Below are positions 46,799 to 58,950 of a stretch of 64,000 nt of DNA, piece by piece. A program made the translations under genes and the position numbers. Source of the stretch: Larix kaempferi (Eukaryota; Streptophyta; Pinopsida; Pinales; Pinaceae); the NCBI GenBank assembly GCA_027924585.1, contig BSBM01000779.1, positions 14,867,501 through 14,931,500 on the forward strand, in the 5' to 3' direction. Numbering within the stretch: the first letter of the stretch is position 1; each line of letters opens with the position of its first letter. The notes beneath the pieces were generated by a model, which worked only from the letters and a program-made list of their open reading frames with translations, was not told where the DNA came from and did not search any database.

Positions 46799-47800
46799 CT
46801 AATAGTGATTGTTTTGAGCATCAATCATTAGTGTTGTGCCAAGGGAACCTTTTGTGGAACTCACACCGCTTGTTGGTGTCGTTCTTGAATTTATCGTTAC
46901 CCTTCTTTTCCTACAACTTAGAATAGTTGTCATGATTTTGGTCGTCCTTTCCCCATCCTTTGTTTTTTGAGTTACATATTCCTTTTCTAGGATTTTGTTG
47001 CAAATGATTTGCAAACCAAAACTCCTACTTATTATTTTTCTTAAACTTTTTCTCAATCTTGACAATGTATCGATAAGTATCTCCTAGTGATGATATGTCT
47101 TGGAAATCTCTTTCTAAATGTCCTACAGACCACTATGGTACTTTAAGATCAAGTGTTGTTTGGAGTATCTGATAGCCAACTTTGAGTGCAAGGTATGGAA
47201 TATATTGGTGAACTCCGGCACCGTCTGGTTTCTGTCCTAGTGCAATTTCATCCATCTCATTTTCTAGTCATCATAGTTTCTGACAAAGTAGAATTCCTCC
47301 TTGATGGAATTGACAAAAGTCGCTTATGTCCTATATATTTCATAATCGTCTCTGGAATTCCTCTCGTAATAACCATGCCACAAATATTTGACATAGGGGA
47401 GGGACTTAAGCGAAGGATATTTTTGTTGTCGAAATGTTTTTGGACGGAGAAGTAACCCTCTAATAGATTTAACTATTTCTCCAAATCATATACATATATC
47501 TCACTTTTAAATAAGGGATGGTGAAATATAACTTGTACCTTGAAGGGATTCGCACCTATAAAATTATTTCTCGGTGAAGGTGCATCCACCACTATTGCCA
47601 TTCGTATAAGGATCTGGTAGAAATTATCCATCATCTTGTTCCTCTGTCACATGAGGGCTTCCTCAAGGAATAACTTAATAGGATCTCCTACCCCATCATC
47701 TCTCTTTTCTTCTCTCACTATGGGAGGCTACTTGGGCCAACGAGAACGATTTTCCCCAATCTCAACTACTTCGAGACCTAACTCTCCATATTCATATCTC
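46799..47800 (-). pseudogene. Gy-1 gag
   Basis: Starts near 47790 with charged sequence, then VQVIFHHPLFKSEIYVYDLE and LLEGYFSVQKHF (about 47530-47420), the usual beginning of a plant gypsy gag core. A basic C-terminal block (46799-47065) contains a weak knuckle-like CEFHKRF. Stops are frequent. Confidence 0.65.
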
Positions 47801-47837
47801 ATTGGGGACATGCACTGAGAAAGAACATGAGCATATT

Positions 47838-47849
47838 GCTCATATACTA
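47838..47849 (-). promoter_or_regulatory. Gy-1 primer-binding site (degenerate)
   Basis: Minus strand TAGTATATGAGC just inside the 5' LTR, three differences from the iMet site TGGTATCAGAGC. Confidence 0.5.
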
Positions 47850-47850
47850 T

Positions 47851-48452
47851 TGATTTGGATTATTTGGAGAACGAAATGAAGGGTATAATATAAAATGGAA
47901 ATAAACACAAATATTTTGCAAAAATTATAGTAGTATAGTAAAACCGAAATTATATTAATGAATGGAATGTCAAAATAATGTAAACTACAAAGCAATAGAA
48001 ACTAACACCAGATGGTGGTAGCTTATCTTTGAAGAGAGATGTTTTGGCTACACTCATCCACGAGAACTTATTTACATTAAGTACAAAAAGATACTTTTAA
48101 CATAAATTATCATTGATAAAACCCTAAACATCCACAACCCTAACCTGATAAGATGAAACGCCAAAAGGTTTGTGGGCCCTGTTGTGGTTAGTTGATACGT
48201 GAACTTCCTAGGGAATAAATTTTGCATACGATCTCCGCTTGGGGCATTTGGTGGCCCATCGAAAATGGATATTCGACAAGTGCACATTCTAGCCAACCCA
48301 ATCACTCTCTTGGGCATTGTTGTGCCAAAAAAAAGTCGTTTAGGACCTCAAAATGGTCCTAGAAGTTTAGGACCCAAATAAACCGTAAAATCTGCTAAGA
48401 TGGAAAATTTTGTTTTGAGCTAATGGACTAGGTGGGTGGACACTAATGTCCA
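47851..48452 (-). repeat. Gy-1 5' LTR
   Basis: 602 bp, TGATTTGG to AATGTCCA, matching 27952-28567 along its length. It lies upstream of gag on the minus strand. Confidence 0.75.
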
Positions 48453-51400
48453 TCTTCTATTTGTGTCATTTTATTTGATGTATGGGTTGAGTTTTTTCTT
48501 GGATTGGATTATGTAGATAAAAAATGGTTCAAAAATCATAGTATTTACTACTTCTAGGGTTATAGTCTGAGACATTTTTATCCTCTTCTATTTTTTTAGC
48601 AATTAATTTCCAAAATTGATAATAAGTTAGTTTCTTGCATTTTCTTGAAACCTCATCACCTTGGTTGGTTGTGAATCATAGTTTGTTTCCTTGTAAATCC
48701 ATGCGAAATTGACTTGTATTCTTTGTTTGTAGAAATAAGTTGATAGAAGATTCCATTTAGATTTCTTAGTATTAATTATTATTTTGTATTTCATTTCCAT
48801 TTGTTAGGTTGCACTAGTCCCTAGATAGTTTCTATTTTGAATTGTCATTTGATTGAAAATTGGAAAGTGATCTTTTCTCATTAAAGAAAGTAGTGATTTT
48901 AATTCAAGAAAGAAAATATTAAATTTTTGAGTGTTAATGATTATTATCTCTCTTTCTTTGCACTTTTCCTTTTTCAACATTTACTTTTGATTGCAATTTA
49001 AACTTTTTTTGTACACACCACACGTGCTCACAAAGTACACCGTAAATTAAAAAACACTTGGTTCATGACACCAAGTGGAGTCTAAAATCAAACCTTAACC
49101 CAACACAGTAAAAATTCTCACTTGATGACCATTTTTTTATTTAGATGGGTTAGGATTGTGGGGATATTCATCCAAATAATTCCCCTCAATCATTTCACAC
49201 TTGAAACTTAGAGGTTTCCTTTGAGGGAACTTGAAAATCATTTCTATTAAGTGTGGCTCAAAATCCATTTGGTAACAGGTGTGCTCTCTGAAGTGATAAT
49301 GCCAAGGATGGGAATGGAGGTTTGATTGAGACTCCTATGGTTTTAAATACTTTATATCCCCCAATTGTTTGATTTAATCTTGAAGGAAATGTAACCATGT
49401 ACCCATGAAGAGGTAACTTAGTGGCCAATTTCTAGGTACCTACGCAAGTGAATCTTGTGAGAGGGAGGGAATCTAAGACATATAGATGTAGGCTAATTGG
49501 AGTTGCTCCCAATGCCCTACACTATAACTGTTTCATTCACATCGTCACTTTTTTCCTTGGTGGAGTTGAGATCCCATCAAGTGAAGTGTTTGGAAGGCGT
49601 TGTTTGGCTTTCTACTTTTTCCCAATGGTGGACCTTTCTGTATCACTTGTTGAGGAATATTTGAGAAAGTTTTTATTTATTATCACAACATTTTTTATAG
49701 TTCTCCTTCTAGGGAAATCCTTTCTTTATAAGGTATTCATTATTACATTAGTTCTTTACTTAATTGAATCACTTATTACACACACATTGCACTTGCATTT
49801 AATTAAGTAATCTTTAGAATTAGTGATTAGTTTATTTGGACCCCTCTCATCAGCCTTACATAGATCTATTAGGTAAGGTAGTGCTTATTAGAAATCTACA
49901 AATTAAATAAAAATTAACCAAGATGAAAAGATAACGAGGTTGTGATGTAGTAGTATATAAGGGATATCTAAGAGCTTAGGAAGTGAGTTTTTAGGTGGAA
50001 GGATGGTTGGGGTAAGATGCTCCTTTGGATTATAGGGATGTTTTTCAATATCGATGTATTTGTGGGACATTTGTGGTTGTAGATACAAAGTTACAAATTT
50101 TTAAAGAGTAGTCAATATTTACAATGACTTTTTGACACTTAATGAAAATATTTGATATTTTCATTATAAGGTAAAAGGTAAAAGGTAAAAGTAAATTTGA
50201 TCAAAACAATGCAAAGTAAATTTGTTCCTAAAATAGAGAGAAAGGTAAAAGTAAATTTGATCAAAACAATGCAAAGAGGAGTAAGGGAGTGACCAAAGTG
50301 TTATGCGATCATTAATGTTTAACAAAGTAAATAGAAAAAGTAAGAATACATGTCTCGAAAACATGAGCACACTTATGGAAGATACACCAAAAACAATATG
50401 CTTTGAGCTAAGAAAAGACTTGTACACTTAAAAGTAGGAAACATGAAAGCTAATAATGGACACTCAAGTAAGGTCATGTAGATGAGGGCTTTTATCCAAA
50501 ATGGTAGGGACCTTCCTAGGTCCTTGGTGAAACAGGGGTAAGGTATAAGGGATTACTTTTTAATAGATCTTTCCATTTCAATTATTTTTTCTGTTATCTA
50601 AGTAAAAATTATGTTATGTTTTTTTTGAGTTGTGGTTTTATTCAAGTATAGGTACCAATCAATTTAAACAATTCATGTATTTTTCAAACTAACAAAATAG
50701 GTTTTATAAAACTAACAGTGCAAGTATAAAACAAATTGCAACATATTCATCCATCAATTTTCCTTAAAACTTTAAAATCTGAAATAACTTTAGGAATACC
50801 TCTAAATTATAATTTTTTCCAAGTCGAGCTTTATCTTTGTAGCCGTTCTCTTGTAGAATAGTTGTAGTGTAGAAGTTCCTGTTGTAGATATTTTATCTTA
50901 CAGAACTCAACCACCCAAATCGGTCCAAATCGGTCTGCCACCCTCCCAACTAGGATAGTCTCACCGACCATCCAGCTCCAAAAATTGCTTCTTGGAACCC
51001 TGAGCCCAAAACCTCAGTACTAAGTCCAACTTGTAAGAACCTCTTCCCTTCGATCAGAAAAATATGCCTCCTCTGTTGTAATTCAAAATAACTTCTCCCA
51101 ATTTCCCAATTTGCCCCCCCCCCTTCTCAATCCTTTCCCTTTCTATATGTCCAATTTCCCTACCAACTCTCTCCCTCATTACTACCCTTATCCCTTCATA
51201 AATTCCCCCCATCCCTTTCTCATCTACTATGTCAGTGCTTAAGTTTACTTCACCCTTCCTCGAGACATGGTCACATTTAATAGATGCTCATTAATACCAT
51301 TTATTAATTAATTATTTGTTTACTAATTAACTAATAAATATTATTTGTTCAAATTCTTGGTGAAAGGAGTAAAATTCAACTAGATTTAATAAATGAGGTT

Positions 51401-51951
51401 TCACCGCCTTGTTATAATATTAATTCTGACACAATTATTTATTAAATATATATTAAATCCCAAATTCCAACACAATAATACAGTACTTCAGCAATAACCG
51501 GCCACATTATTACATTTTTAACAATAATGGTGACATGATCTAATTTTATTTATTCATTTAAATAAGTTTTAACACTGAACATTTAATTTCAATTAATTCA
51601 TAATTAATAATTATTTATTACTAAACTAATGCTCTCCCAAGCACTAATTGTTATTTAATTATCTAGTGCCACATTCCATAATCATACCTTAGTTATAATT
51701 AAGACTTAATTAATATGTATTAATCAAGTTAATCATCACCTTATTAACACTAATTTACATTGTTAACACACAATTAATATTAATAGATCAAGTTAATAAT
51801 AATCTAATTAATATTACAAATACCATTATCATTTTAAACTAAGGTCTTGAACTAATTAAGATCAATAATAATTATTTAATCATTTAATACCCAAATACTT
51901 CAATTAATAATTAAGTTAGCAACAATCTTATTAACATTGTTAATCATCATT
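48453..51951. other. AT-rich intergenic DNA without recognisable gene
   Basis: No motif-bearing frame. A 120-codon plus frame at 49448-49810 is hydrophobic and unrecognised. A 36-bp perfect direct repeat with 60-base spacing occurs at 50181-50276. 51240-51951 is strongly AT-rich (ATTAATTAA-type). A short palindrome (CACTTGGT...ACCAAGTG) lies near 49058-49080. Confidence 0.6.
50181..50276. repeat. 36-bp direct repeat, 60-bp period
   Basis: The 36-base block beginning AAAGGTAAAAGTAAATTTGA occurs identically at 50181-50216 and 50241-50276. Shorter GGTAAAA repeats precede it (50170-50190). Confidence 0.85.
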
Positions 51952-51974
51952 AACATTTATTGACCAAGTTAACA
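51952..51974. repeat. LINE target duplication, left (imperfect)
   Basis: Begins AACATTTATTGACCAAG; the right copy at 58925-58950 begins AACATTTATCGACAAAG. They differ by two substitutions and a 3-base indel over about 23-26 bases, typical for an aged LINE duplication. Confidence 0.75.
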
Positions 51975-52061
51975 TATTATCAACATATGGGTGAACGAAA
52001 ACTATGCGCTTGAGCTTGCGCCACTAGGGTTTCTGGCTTGGGCTTTCCTGCTTGGGCCGTC

Positions 52062-53297
52062 ATGGCCTCCTCTCCTCCTGGGGATCCTTCCCCAGAGGAG
52101 CTCCGCCTTCATTTGGATGTCGCCTTCCATCTCCTGGTTGCCTCCACCCCCCCCATCGAGGTCTGGGATCTTCCCTCTTCTTCCTTTGTCAAGAGAGCAA
52201 CAACTCCCAAGGTTCAGATCACGTCGGCAGCTTCTCGAATGAAAGCCTTATCTTTGAGCGATCATGGACTCATTTGCCAATTTACTGGGATTTGTCCCTC
52301 TCCAAAAATGATGGAGACTTGGCTCTCAAAGAACTAGATGTCTCTTATCTCGGGAGGTCTGCAACACTGTTTCGGTGGTAAAGGATTCTACACCTTTCTT
52401 TTTGAATTTAAAGAGGATAGAGATCTCATTTTTTGCAGTGGGACTTATTTCTTTGGATCGAGAGGGTTGTATCTCAATCGATGGAACCTTTCCTTCGATC
52501 CCGACAAAGATATCCCTTCTGTTGTTCCTGTCTGGGTCCGTTTACCCCATCTTCCTCTACATTGCTGGAATGACGAGGTTTTTCAAGCTATCGGCAACTC
52601 CCTTGGGAGATATATTGATAAAGCAGAGCCCAAAGGGCATCTATTCTCTTGTTCCAGGATCTGTGTGAAAGTGGATTTGGAAAAAGGTCTGTCAGAAGGT
52701 ATAAATCTTCTTATGGATGGCTGGGAATTTTATCAGAAAGTTGATTATGAACAACTACCCTTCAAGTGTAGAAAATTTCACAAGTATGGGCATTTTGTAA
52801 AGAACTGTCCCAAGACCATTCAAGAAGATACATAAAAATCCCATGAAGAGGGATGGCAACAAATCAAAAAAGGAAAAAAATCCACACACAACCCTTCCGC
52901 CAACAAATCTGGAAGTCAGCAAGGAAAAAATAATGAGCAGCATCAAAAGAACTTTGAACCCTCTATTAGCAATCACTTTGATAATCTTCAACTTGAAGAA
53001 GGAGAAATCCCCAACTCTGAAGCTCAACTAAACGAAGAAAGAATAGAAGTCAGTGAAAATATAGGGAACTTGGTAGAACCCCCGAAAACCTTAGTGATTG
53101 AACAGATTGCAGGGAACATCCCTTCATATCCTTCTTCCCCTAAAGAAAGTTGGGTCGATATGGCTGCCGCTGAAGAAAACAATCAGCAACTTCTGTCCCT
53201 GAGAGGAACTTGGGTAGAAATGGTAAAACTTAGCAGACCCAACCCTTTAATTTCATCCTCAGGGAATACCTCTTCCAAAGAGACCCAAATCTCATAG
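52062..53297 (+). pseudogene. LINE ORF1 (DUF4283 plus CCHC knuckle)
   Basis: One frame from ATG 52062 (MASSPPGDPSPEELRLHLDV) to the stop at 53295-53297, about 411 codons, broken by two in-frame stops (TAG at 52335, TAA at 52833). Residues about 60-200 form the DUF4283-like RNA-binding domain (GKGFYTFLFEFKEDRD, WVRLPHLPLHCWND, SRICVKVDLEKGL). The knuckle at about residues 238-255 reads CRKFHKYGHFVKNC, with a Phe where the second Cys is expected. A polar acidic tail follows. Product: RNA-binding chaperone of the LINE RNP. ORF2 begins about 200 bases later. Confidence 0.85.
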
Positions 53298-53500
53298 GAG
53301 ACAATGACCATCGACATTGGACCTCCTTTGTCTATCAGAGGTAGAAGATCCCAAAGGCAGCATCGAGAACAAGAAACGAAGAGAGAACTGAATCTAGGAA
53401 GACAACTTAGTTTAGAGGATACTAAGCTTCTTCAAAACGCCAAAGGTACAGGGAACAAGGAGACTTGATCCCGAGTAGGATTACAAGCACCAAAGAAGTA

Positions 53501-54300
53501 ATGAAAATAGTCTCTTGGAATTGTAGAGGATTGGGAGGAGCGTTCAAAGTTGAAGCACTAAAAAATATGTTGAAAGAAACTCGATATCTTGCTCATCCAA
53601 GAGACTAAAATGACCAAAGAAGAGGTTTTGGATCTCTCAAACCTCTTCTAGAAAAAATCGTTGGCATGAAAGTTAGCTCCAGAGGTGCCTCAGGAGGAAT
53701 TGCGACCTTCTGTAACTTAAGCCACTTCAACATCAGACTGATAAAAGAAAATACTTGTTGGCTTCTTTCAGAACTTACAAATGATAACAATCCAGATTTA
53801 ACCTATCTTTGTAATGTATATGGTCCGACACATTATAGAGATAAGCAAGTCTTCTAGAACTCTTTGCATTCTTTGAGTGAAGAATACCAAGGGAAAAACA
53901 TCATCATTGCTGGAGATTTCAACACTACAATCTCTAGCAAGGAAAAAAGGGGGAGCTCGATCGTCAGGGACCCTTTCAGAGAAAAGCTGGAATACTTGAT
54001 GGCTGATTTCAACCTCTTGGATCCTATCCCCAAAAATGGAAACTTCACCTAGAGCAATAAGCGATCTGGACTAGGGCACATTGCAACACAACTTGATCGC
54101 TTCCTGATAAGTACTTCTATCCTTCAGTTCGATCTAATTGCTTCTTCTTACATTGTTTCTTTAGCATCTTCGGATCATAAACCTATTGTTCTCTCCCTTA
54201 CTCAACCCTCCAACCTTGCTCCCATCCCCTTTAGATTCAACCCACTCTGGCTTCAAAATGACCAACCCCTTCTTAGTCTCCCCAAGCTATATCTGGGAGT
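53501..54300 (+). pseudogene. LINE ORF2, endonuclease (APE-type)
   Basis: Begins MKIVSWNCRGLGG at 53501, the standard start of plant L1 ORF2 with the first catalytic Asn. The QETK glutamate context near 53600 is shifted out of frame. IAGDFNTT at about 53910 and SSDHKPIV at about 54170 supply the remaining catalytic Asp, Asn and His residues. Stops occur at about 53608, 53855 and 54050. The domain nicks target DNA for target-primed reverse transcription. Confidence 0.85.
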
Positions 54301-56700
54301 CCAAACTCAGGGCTGTCCTCTCAGCTTTAAAATTATGGGCCATCTCCTCCTTCCCGGACCCTTCCTTCTCCAAAAAAAAACTCCAAGCCAACCTTGCCTC
54401 TCTACAAACAAAAATGGAACATGATGAGATCACCTAGCATACTCTTGTGCAGGAAAAAGCTCTCAATTTAGAAATATTAAAAGCAGCCAGGCGTGAAGAA
54501 GAAACCTGGAGACTGAAATCCAGACAACTTTGGCTAAAAGGGGGTGACAGGAACATTGAATACTTCCACAATCAGACTAAAGTCGGACTGTGTTGCAACT
54601 ACATCAATGAGCTAAAAGACAATAACAATCAAATTGTTAAAGGACGGGATGCCATATAGAATATGGCTCACCTTCACTTTAATCAACTCTATTCTGAGAG
54701 TGGAGAAGTAGATCCGATCACTCAGGCCGACCTTCTTTCAGGAATTAAGCTCTCTATCTTGGACAAGGACAATGAAAAACTTGAGAAGCCCATCTCTGAA
54801 CAATAAATAATATCTGCTATTTGGACTTTGCATCCTAATAAGTCTCCAGGCCCAGATGGTTTCACTATCAACTTTTATCGAGCTTCCTGGTACATTATCA
54901 AAGAAGACTTAAGAAGGATGTTAAACTAGATAAGGAATAAAGAGAAAGTTGGAGGAGCCACAAAATCCACCTTTTGACTCTAATCCCTAAAGATAAAAAA
55001 CCTCTTACATTTGACAGATTCAAGCCCATCTCCTTATGCAATACTTCCTACAAAATTCTCACAAAAATCCTTGCCAACCGAATGGAAAGATCATAAATAA
55101 AATCATCTTGGATACTCAGGGAGGATTTATAACTGGCAATCAGATCATGGATAACATCATCATTGTTCAAGAAGCAATTCACTCCAGTTTGAAAGATAAG
55201 CAACAAGGAATGGTCATCAAGCTGGATATGGAAAATTTCTTTGACAGAGTCAACCACTTTTTCCTCTTTGAAATCATGCAAAAAATGGGATTCTCGAAAA
55301 ACTTCATAAGATGGATCAAAGCTTGCATTAGCAGTCCTTGGATTGCTCCATTGATAAATGGTAGGTCTACAGGTTTCTTCAAAGCCTCTCGTGGCCTTCA
55401 TCAAGGCTACCCCTTATCCCCCTTTCTCTATCTCATTGTGGCTAAATCCTTAAGCATAAAACTTCAGCTCCTTCAAGACAAAGGTGAGCTCAAAGGAATT
55501 AAAATTGCGCGGGGATTGAAAGCTGCAAATCATGCACAATTTGCAGATGTTACTATTCTCCTTGGAGGGGCCTCCATTACAATTGCTGAGATATTTAAAG
55601 GATCTCTCTCTATTTTTCTGAAAGCTTCCGATGGGAAAATAAATAATGTGAAATAAAAAATTTATGGTTGGAATTGTCACGAGAGGACCATGATCAAAAT
55701 TGCCAAAATTCTTGGATATGAAGGTACTACCAATTGGAACTCCTTCAGTTACCTTGGATTTCTCATTGACAAAGGACCAAAAAAATCCTCAGATTGGAAA
55801 GGGCTCATAGAAAAGATAAAAAAGAAAATCCACTCTTGGGGAGTGTAATGGTTCAACCCGGCTGGAAAATTAGCGCTTATCAACTCCATTTTAGGAGCGT
55901 ATCCCATTTTCTCCAGTTCTATTGCTTTGGCTCCTAAATTTATCATTCACGACATCTCCAAAGAACTTAGAACATTTATTTGGCAAGGAGGGAAAACCAA
56001 TGGCACCAAAAAATTCCATCTTATCAATTGGGAAACTGTGTGTAGCCCCAAAAACTGTGGAGGAGCAGGTATCAGAGACCTCGAAAACATGATTTTAGCT
56101 CTAGGGGCCAAAATTCTTTGGAGAATGATCTCTGGAAAGACAGCTTGGTGGAAATATATCCTTTGGAAAAAATACTTAAAAGGGGGAAGAAATATATGTT
56201 TGGATGAGATCCCACCTACAGTTAATGATTCCCCAATTTCGAAATTATGCAGGAAAGTTGTCTCTATTATCCAAAAAGATCTCTGATGGCTCCCCGGAAA
56301 TGGCAAACAGGTTCATATTTGGGAAGACAATCTAGGTTCCTCCTCTCCGGCTCAGCACTTACATTTCGATTCCAATCTAAAACACTAGATGGATCAGCAG
56401 AACATCACTTCTCTCCACGACATATCCCATTGGCACCGCAATGGTAGATGGCAGGGATGGAAGGCCCTTGAAGTCCCAGACCATCTAATCTTTGATTATT
56501 CCATGTTGCAGAACTTGCTCCATGGATGTAATCCTATTCATTTAAACCTTCCAAACTCCAAAACTTGGGGAAGTCGAGGTCACTGCACGGTTAAAGATGG
56601 TTATAACTCCCTTCTCAGTAATCAACGTAAAGAAGCTATTTGGAAAAATATCTGGAGCAACGATGGCATCCCCAAAATCAACTCCTTATGCTAGATCCTA
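54270..56700 (+). pseudogene. LINE ORF2, reverse transcriptase
   Basis: A frame change near 54275 leads into SPSYIWESKLRAVL and the pre-RT region (LWLKGGDRNIEYFHNQTK). The RT palm follows: FDRFKPISLCNTSYKILTKI near 55010, then 55036-55656 with DNIIIVQEAIHS, MVIKLDMENFFDRVNH, ASRGLHQGYPLSPFLY and HAQFADVTILLGG, in which FADD has become FADV. The thumb and connection continue at 55749-56300 (FIWQGGKTNGTKKFHLINW). A TGG-to-TAG stop is at 56692-56694. Confidence 0.85.
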
Positions 56701-57722
56701 ACCCATCAAAAGACTCTTACAACTGAGAATCTGAATAAAAGAGGTATAGTTGGTCCTTCCATTTGCATCTTATGTAAAAATTCTGAAGAAACGCTGGATC
56801 ACCTCTTTCTGGACTGTTCCTTCACTAAAGAAGTATGGCGCTTTGCTCTGCAAGAACTTCAAGTCAACATCACTCTCCCAACGAATCTAAAATACTTCTT
56901 TTCCTATTGGAAATATTACTATCCTGGAACCCTCCAGCAAAAATCTGAACTTAATAAAGTTTTGTCTGCCCTCCCAAAATATATTTGTTGGAAAATTTGG
57001 AACAATACAAACAAAGGGATTTTTGAAAATCTAATCCATCCCCCTTACAGAGTCTCCCTAGCAGCCAAAGCCCTCTGGTCTGAAACCCTTCTCTCCAGAG
57101 GTCTAAAACAAATTCATCATGAACCTTTAACTGTTGAAGAAAAACTGTGGACCTCCGATCTTCTTCTTCCCCCCAACCCTCTCCTGAGAAATTCTTGCCA
57201 TCTCAAGCCTTCCTCTTTAAAATGGCAAATCAGAGTTAGTCCAGAAAATCTTACCAACTGGAAGTCTCAGCTTGATTGTCACTCTCTCTTTTTCGACAGT
57301 GCTTCTAAAGGTAACCCTGGGTTGGTAGGTGTGGGAGGGGTCATCTTTGACCCCAGGGGAAACATAATGAATGACTACGCTTGGGGGATTGGAAACAAAA
57401 CCAACAATGCTACTGAATGGCCAACTTTGATTAAAGGTTTGGAAATTGCCACAACATTGGAATAAAGGACTTGATAGCCATTGGGGACTCTTTATTGATT
57501 ATCCACGAAGCCCAAAAAATCATCATGAAACACAACACTCCGTCCACCAAATTTCAACATCTCCTCAAGTTTCTCAGCAGAGAATTCAACTCCATCAGCA
57601 TCCTCCACATTCTCCGCTCAAACAATCAACATGCCGATGAAATGGAGAACAAGGGAGTGGTTCTAAGTCATGGTTATATGGTTCAAAATGGTAAGCATCC
57701 ACTACTTTGTTGGGATCCCTAA
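56695..57722 (+). pseudogene. LINE ORF2, zf-RVT and RNase H C-terminus
   Basis: CILCKNSEETLDHLFLDCSF at about 56764-56823 is the zf-RVT zinc-binding block. RNase H follows: FFDSASKGNPGLVGVGG near 57290 (first Asp), NNATEWPTLIKGLEIA near 57405 (Glu), then, after a frameshift near 57445, IAIGDSLLIIHEAQ (third acid) and NNQHADEMEN (last Asp). The frame ends CWDP-stop at 57722. RNase H domains occur in only some L1 clades; here all four acids are present but split by the frameshift. Confidence 0.85.
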
Positions 57723-58924
57723 CCCTCTTCACCCTTGGGGTGCCTCTACCCCCTCTACATGATTTCCTAACCTATTCTCTACTACCACCTTAACGAACAT
57801 CAACTCCCTCCATTGCATGTGCACAACTGTCTCTTGGTTTTCGAGTTGCATGCTTCATTTATGGCCTTCACATGGCCCTATCTACCTCCACCATCCTCTA
57901 TTTTCCCTCGCTGCATTCATCTCCTTCCTCAGATGGTTTTCTGCAAGTCGGCATTTGGCTCTCATCCAGGGTATGGGTGATTATCCTTCTATGTCCCCAA
58001 CTCGCACCTTGGGCGCTATTACTCCACCTCTCGACTATCCCTTTTCATGTTCTCTCTGCAACAAACCCCTGCCCTTGCGTTCCATTCACGAGCACCCAGA
58101 CATCCATCTCCTTGGCCCTCTGCATTCTCTGGTCAACGACCTCTCAGCTTGTGTGCAAGAAGTGAACCAACCCTAGACCCTACTCCCCCCCTGTCTACTC
58201 ACTGCATTCTGGCAGATGCAATGGAGGATCAATTGTATCAGGTTAGAGTGAAGAACTCCAAAATTAAAAGGACCTTATCTAGAATGTACACTCTTCTGCA
58301 CTCCATCCGCATAGAAATAAAAAACAATAGAAACCTCATGAATGGTCGTATCTCTTCCATCTCTGATACGGTGGACTTCACTGCTAACAACAATGCAAAT
58401 GTGGATTCAAAAGTGGATGACAATTACATGAACATCTCGGATTTGGACGGAAAGATGGACAAACTGAGGATTTAGCTCATTGCGTTCCTTGTTTCCATGA
58501 CAATACAGGCTCCAGCATCAACCATAAGAACTCTATGGAGAGCCCAGAACCACCGGACCAGTGCCAAATCTAGATCTGCATGCAACCTCTTCTGAGCATC
58601 TGGGTCATCTGTTTATTTTATGTAGCTAGATTAGACATAATTTTGGATAATAGTCGTTTAAATATGAGAATCTATCAGCTTTATATGGATATGAAATCCT
58701 ATTTTTGTAATGTATTGCTTTTGCATACTTAGTCTGGGACAATTCGTGAAGGTTTACAGTCATCTTAGTTTTAGATCTTTAAGAGTTAAAAGAAGTTTTA
58801 GTGAATCTAATGGGAAAAGTTTGAATTCTAACCCCTCTTAGAGGCAAACCAGAGACTATATTTATGTAATTTTTTATGACTCCTTTTAATACAAAACCCT
58901 ATATCCGTTCTTGTTATAAAAAAA
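57723..58924 (+). other. LINE 3' region with ORF-like segment
   Basis: About 1.2 kb between the ORF2 stop and the A-run, long for a plant L1 3' UTR. A frame at 58217-58475 (MEDQLYQVRVKNSKIKRTL) encodes 85 polar, helix-prone residues; an overlapping frame at 57817-58176 carries CSLCNKPLP. Neither is recognised. The end (ACAAAACCCTATATCC, then TTGTTATAAAAAA) looks like a normal L1 terminus. Confidence 0.55.
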
Positions 58925-58950
58925 AACATTTATCGACAAAGTTATTAACA
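58925..58950. repeat. LINE target duplication, right (imperfect)
   Basis: Partner of 51952-51974, directly after the A-run. Confidence 0.75.

Larger units (their letters stand above)
27952..48452 (-). mobile_element. Gy-1: outer Ty3/gypsy element of a three-level nest
   Basis: Two related LTRs (27952-28567 and 47851-48452) enclose minus-strand gag (about 47800-46799), RT (46130-45207), an RNase H region split into 45206-44906 and 30222-29978, and integrase (about 29977-28990). The split is the insertion site of Gy-2 (30228-44900): coding sequence breaks at 44906 and resumes at 30222 at the equivalent codon, with a 5-bp duplication CTTGC/CTTGT at the two junctions. The LTRs are only about 80% alike by eye, so this is the oldest of the three. 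Net element length is about 5.8 kb. No clear target duplication was found for Gy-1 itself. Confidence 0.8.
51975..58924 (+). mobile_element. L1-type LINE, near full length (about 6.95 kb), plus strand
   Basis: A short 5' untranslated stretch, ORF1 (52062-53297), ORF2 with endonuclease, RT, zf-RVT and RNase H (53501-57722) and a long 3' part ending in an A-run at 58918-58926. It is flanked by imperfect duplications of about 23 bases. The DUF4283/CCHC ORF1 and terminal RNase H are typical of plant L1 elements. Both ORFs have stops, ORF2 also has frameshifts, and the RT FADD motif is changed to FADV, so the copy is inactive. Confidence 0.9.

Noticed and set aside
27947-48457. Target duplication for Gy-1
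   Set aside because: GGTCA and TCTTC do not match; the element is old and borders may be off by a few bases.
49448-49810. 120-codon hydrophobic frame
   Set aside because: AT-rich DNA easily gives Phe/Leu/Ile-rich frames; no family, no homologous copy in the window.
57817-58176. Zinc-finger-like host gene (CSLCNKPLP)
   Set aside because: Inside the 3' region of the LINE, with no further metal ligands and competing frames; not supported as a gene.
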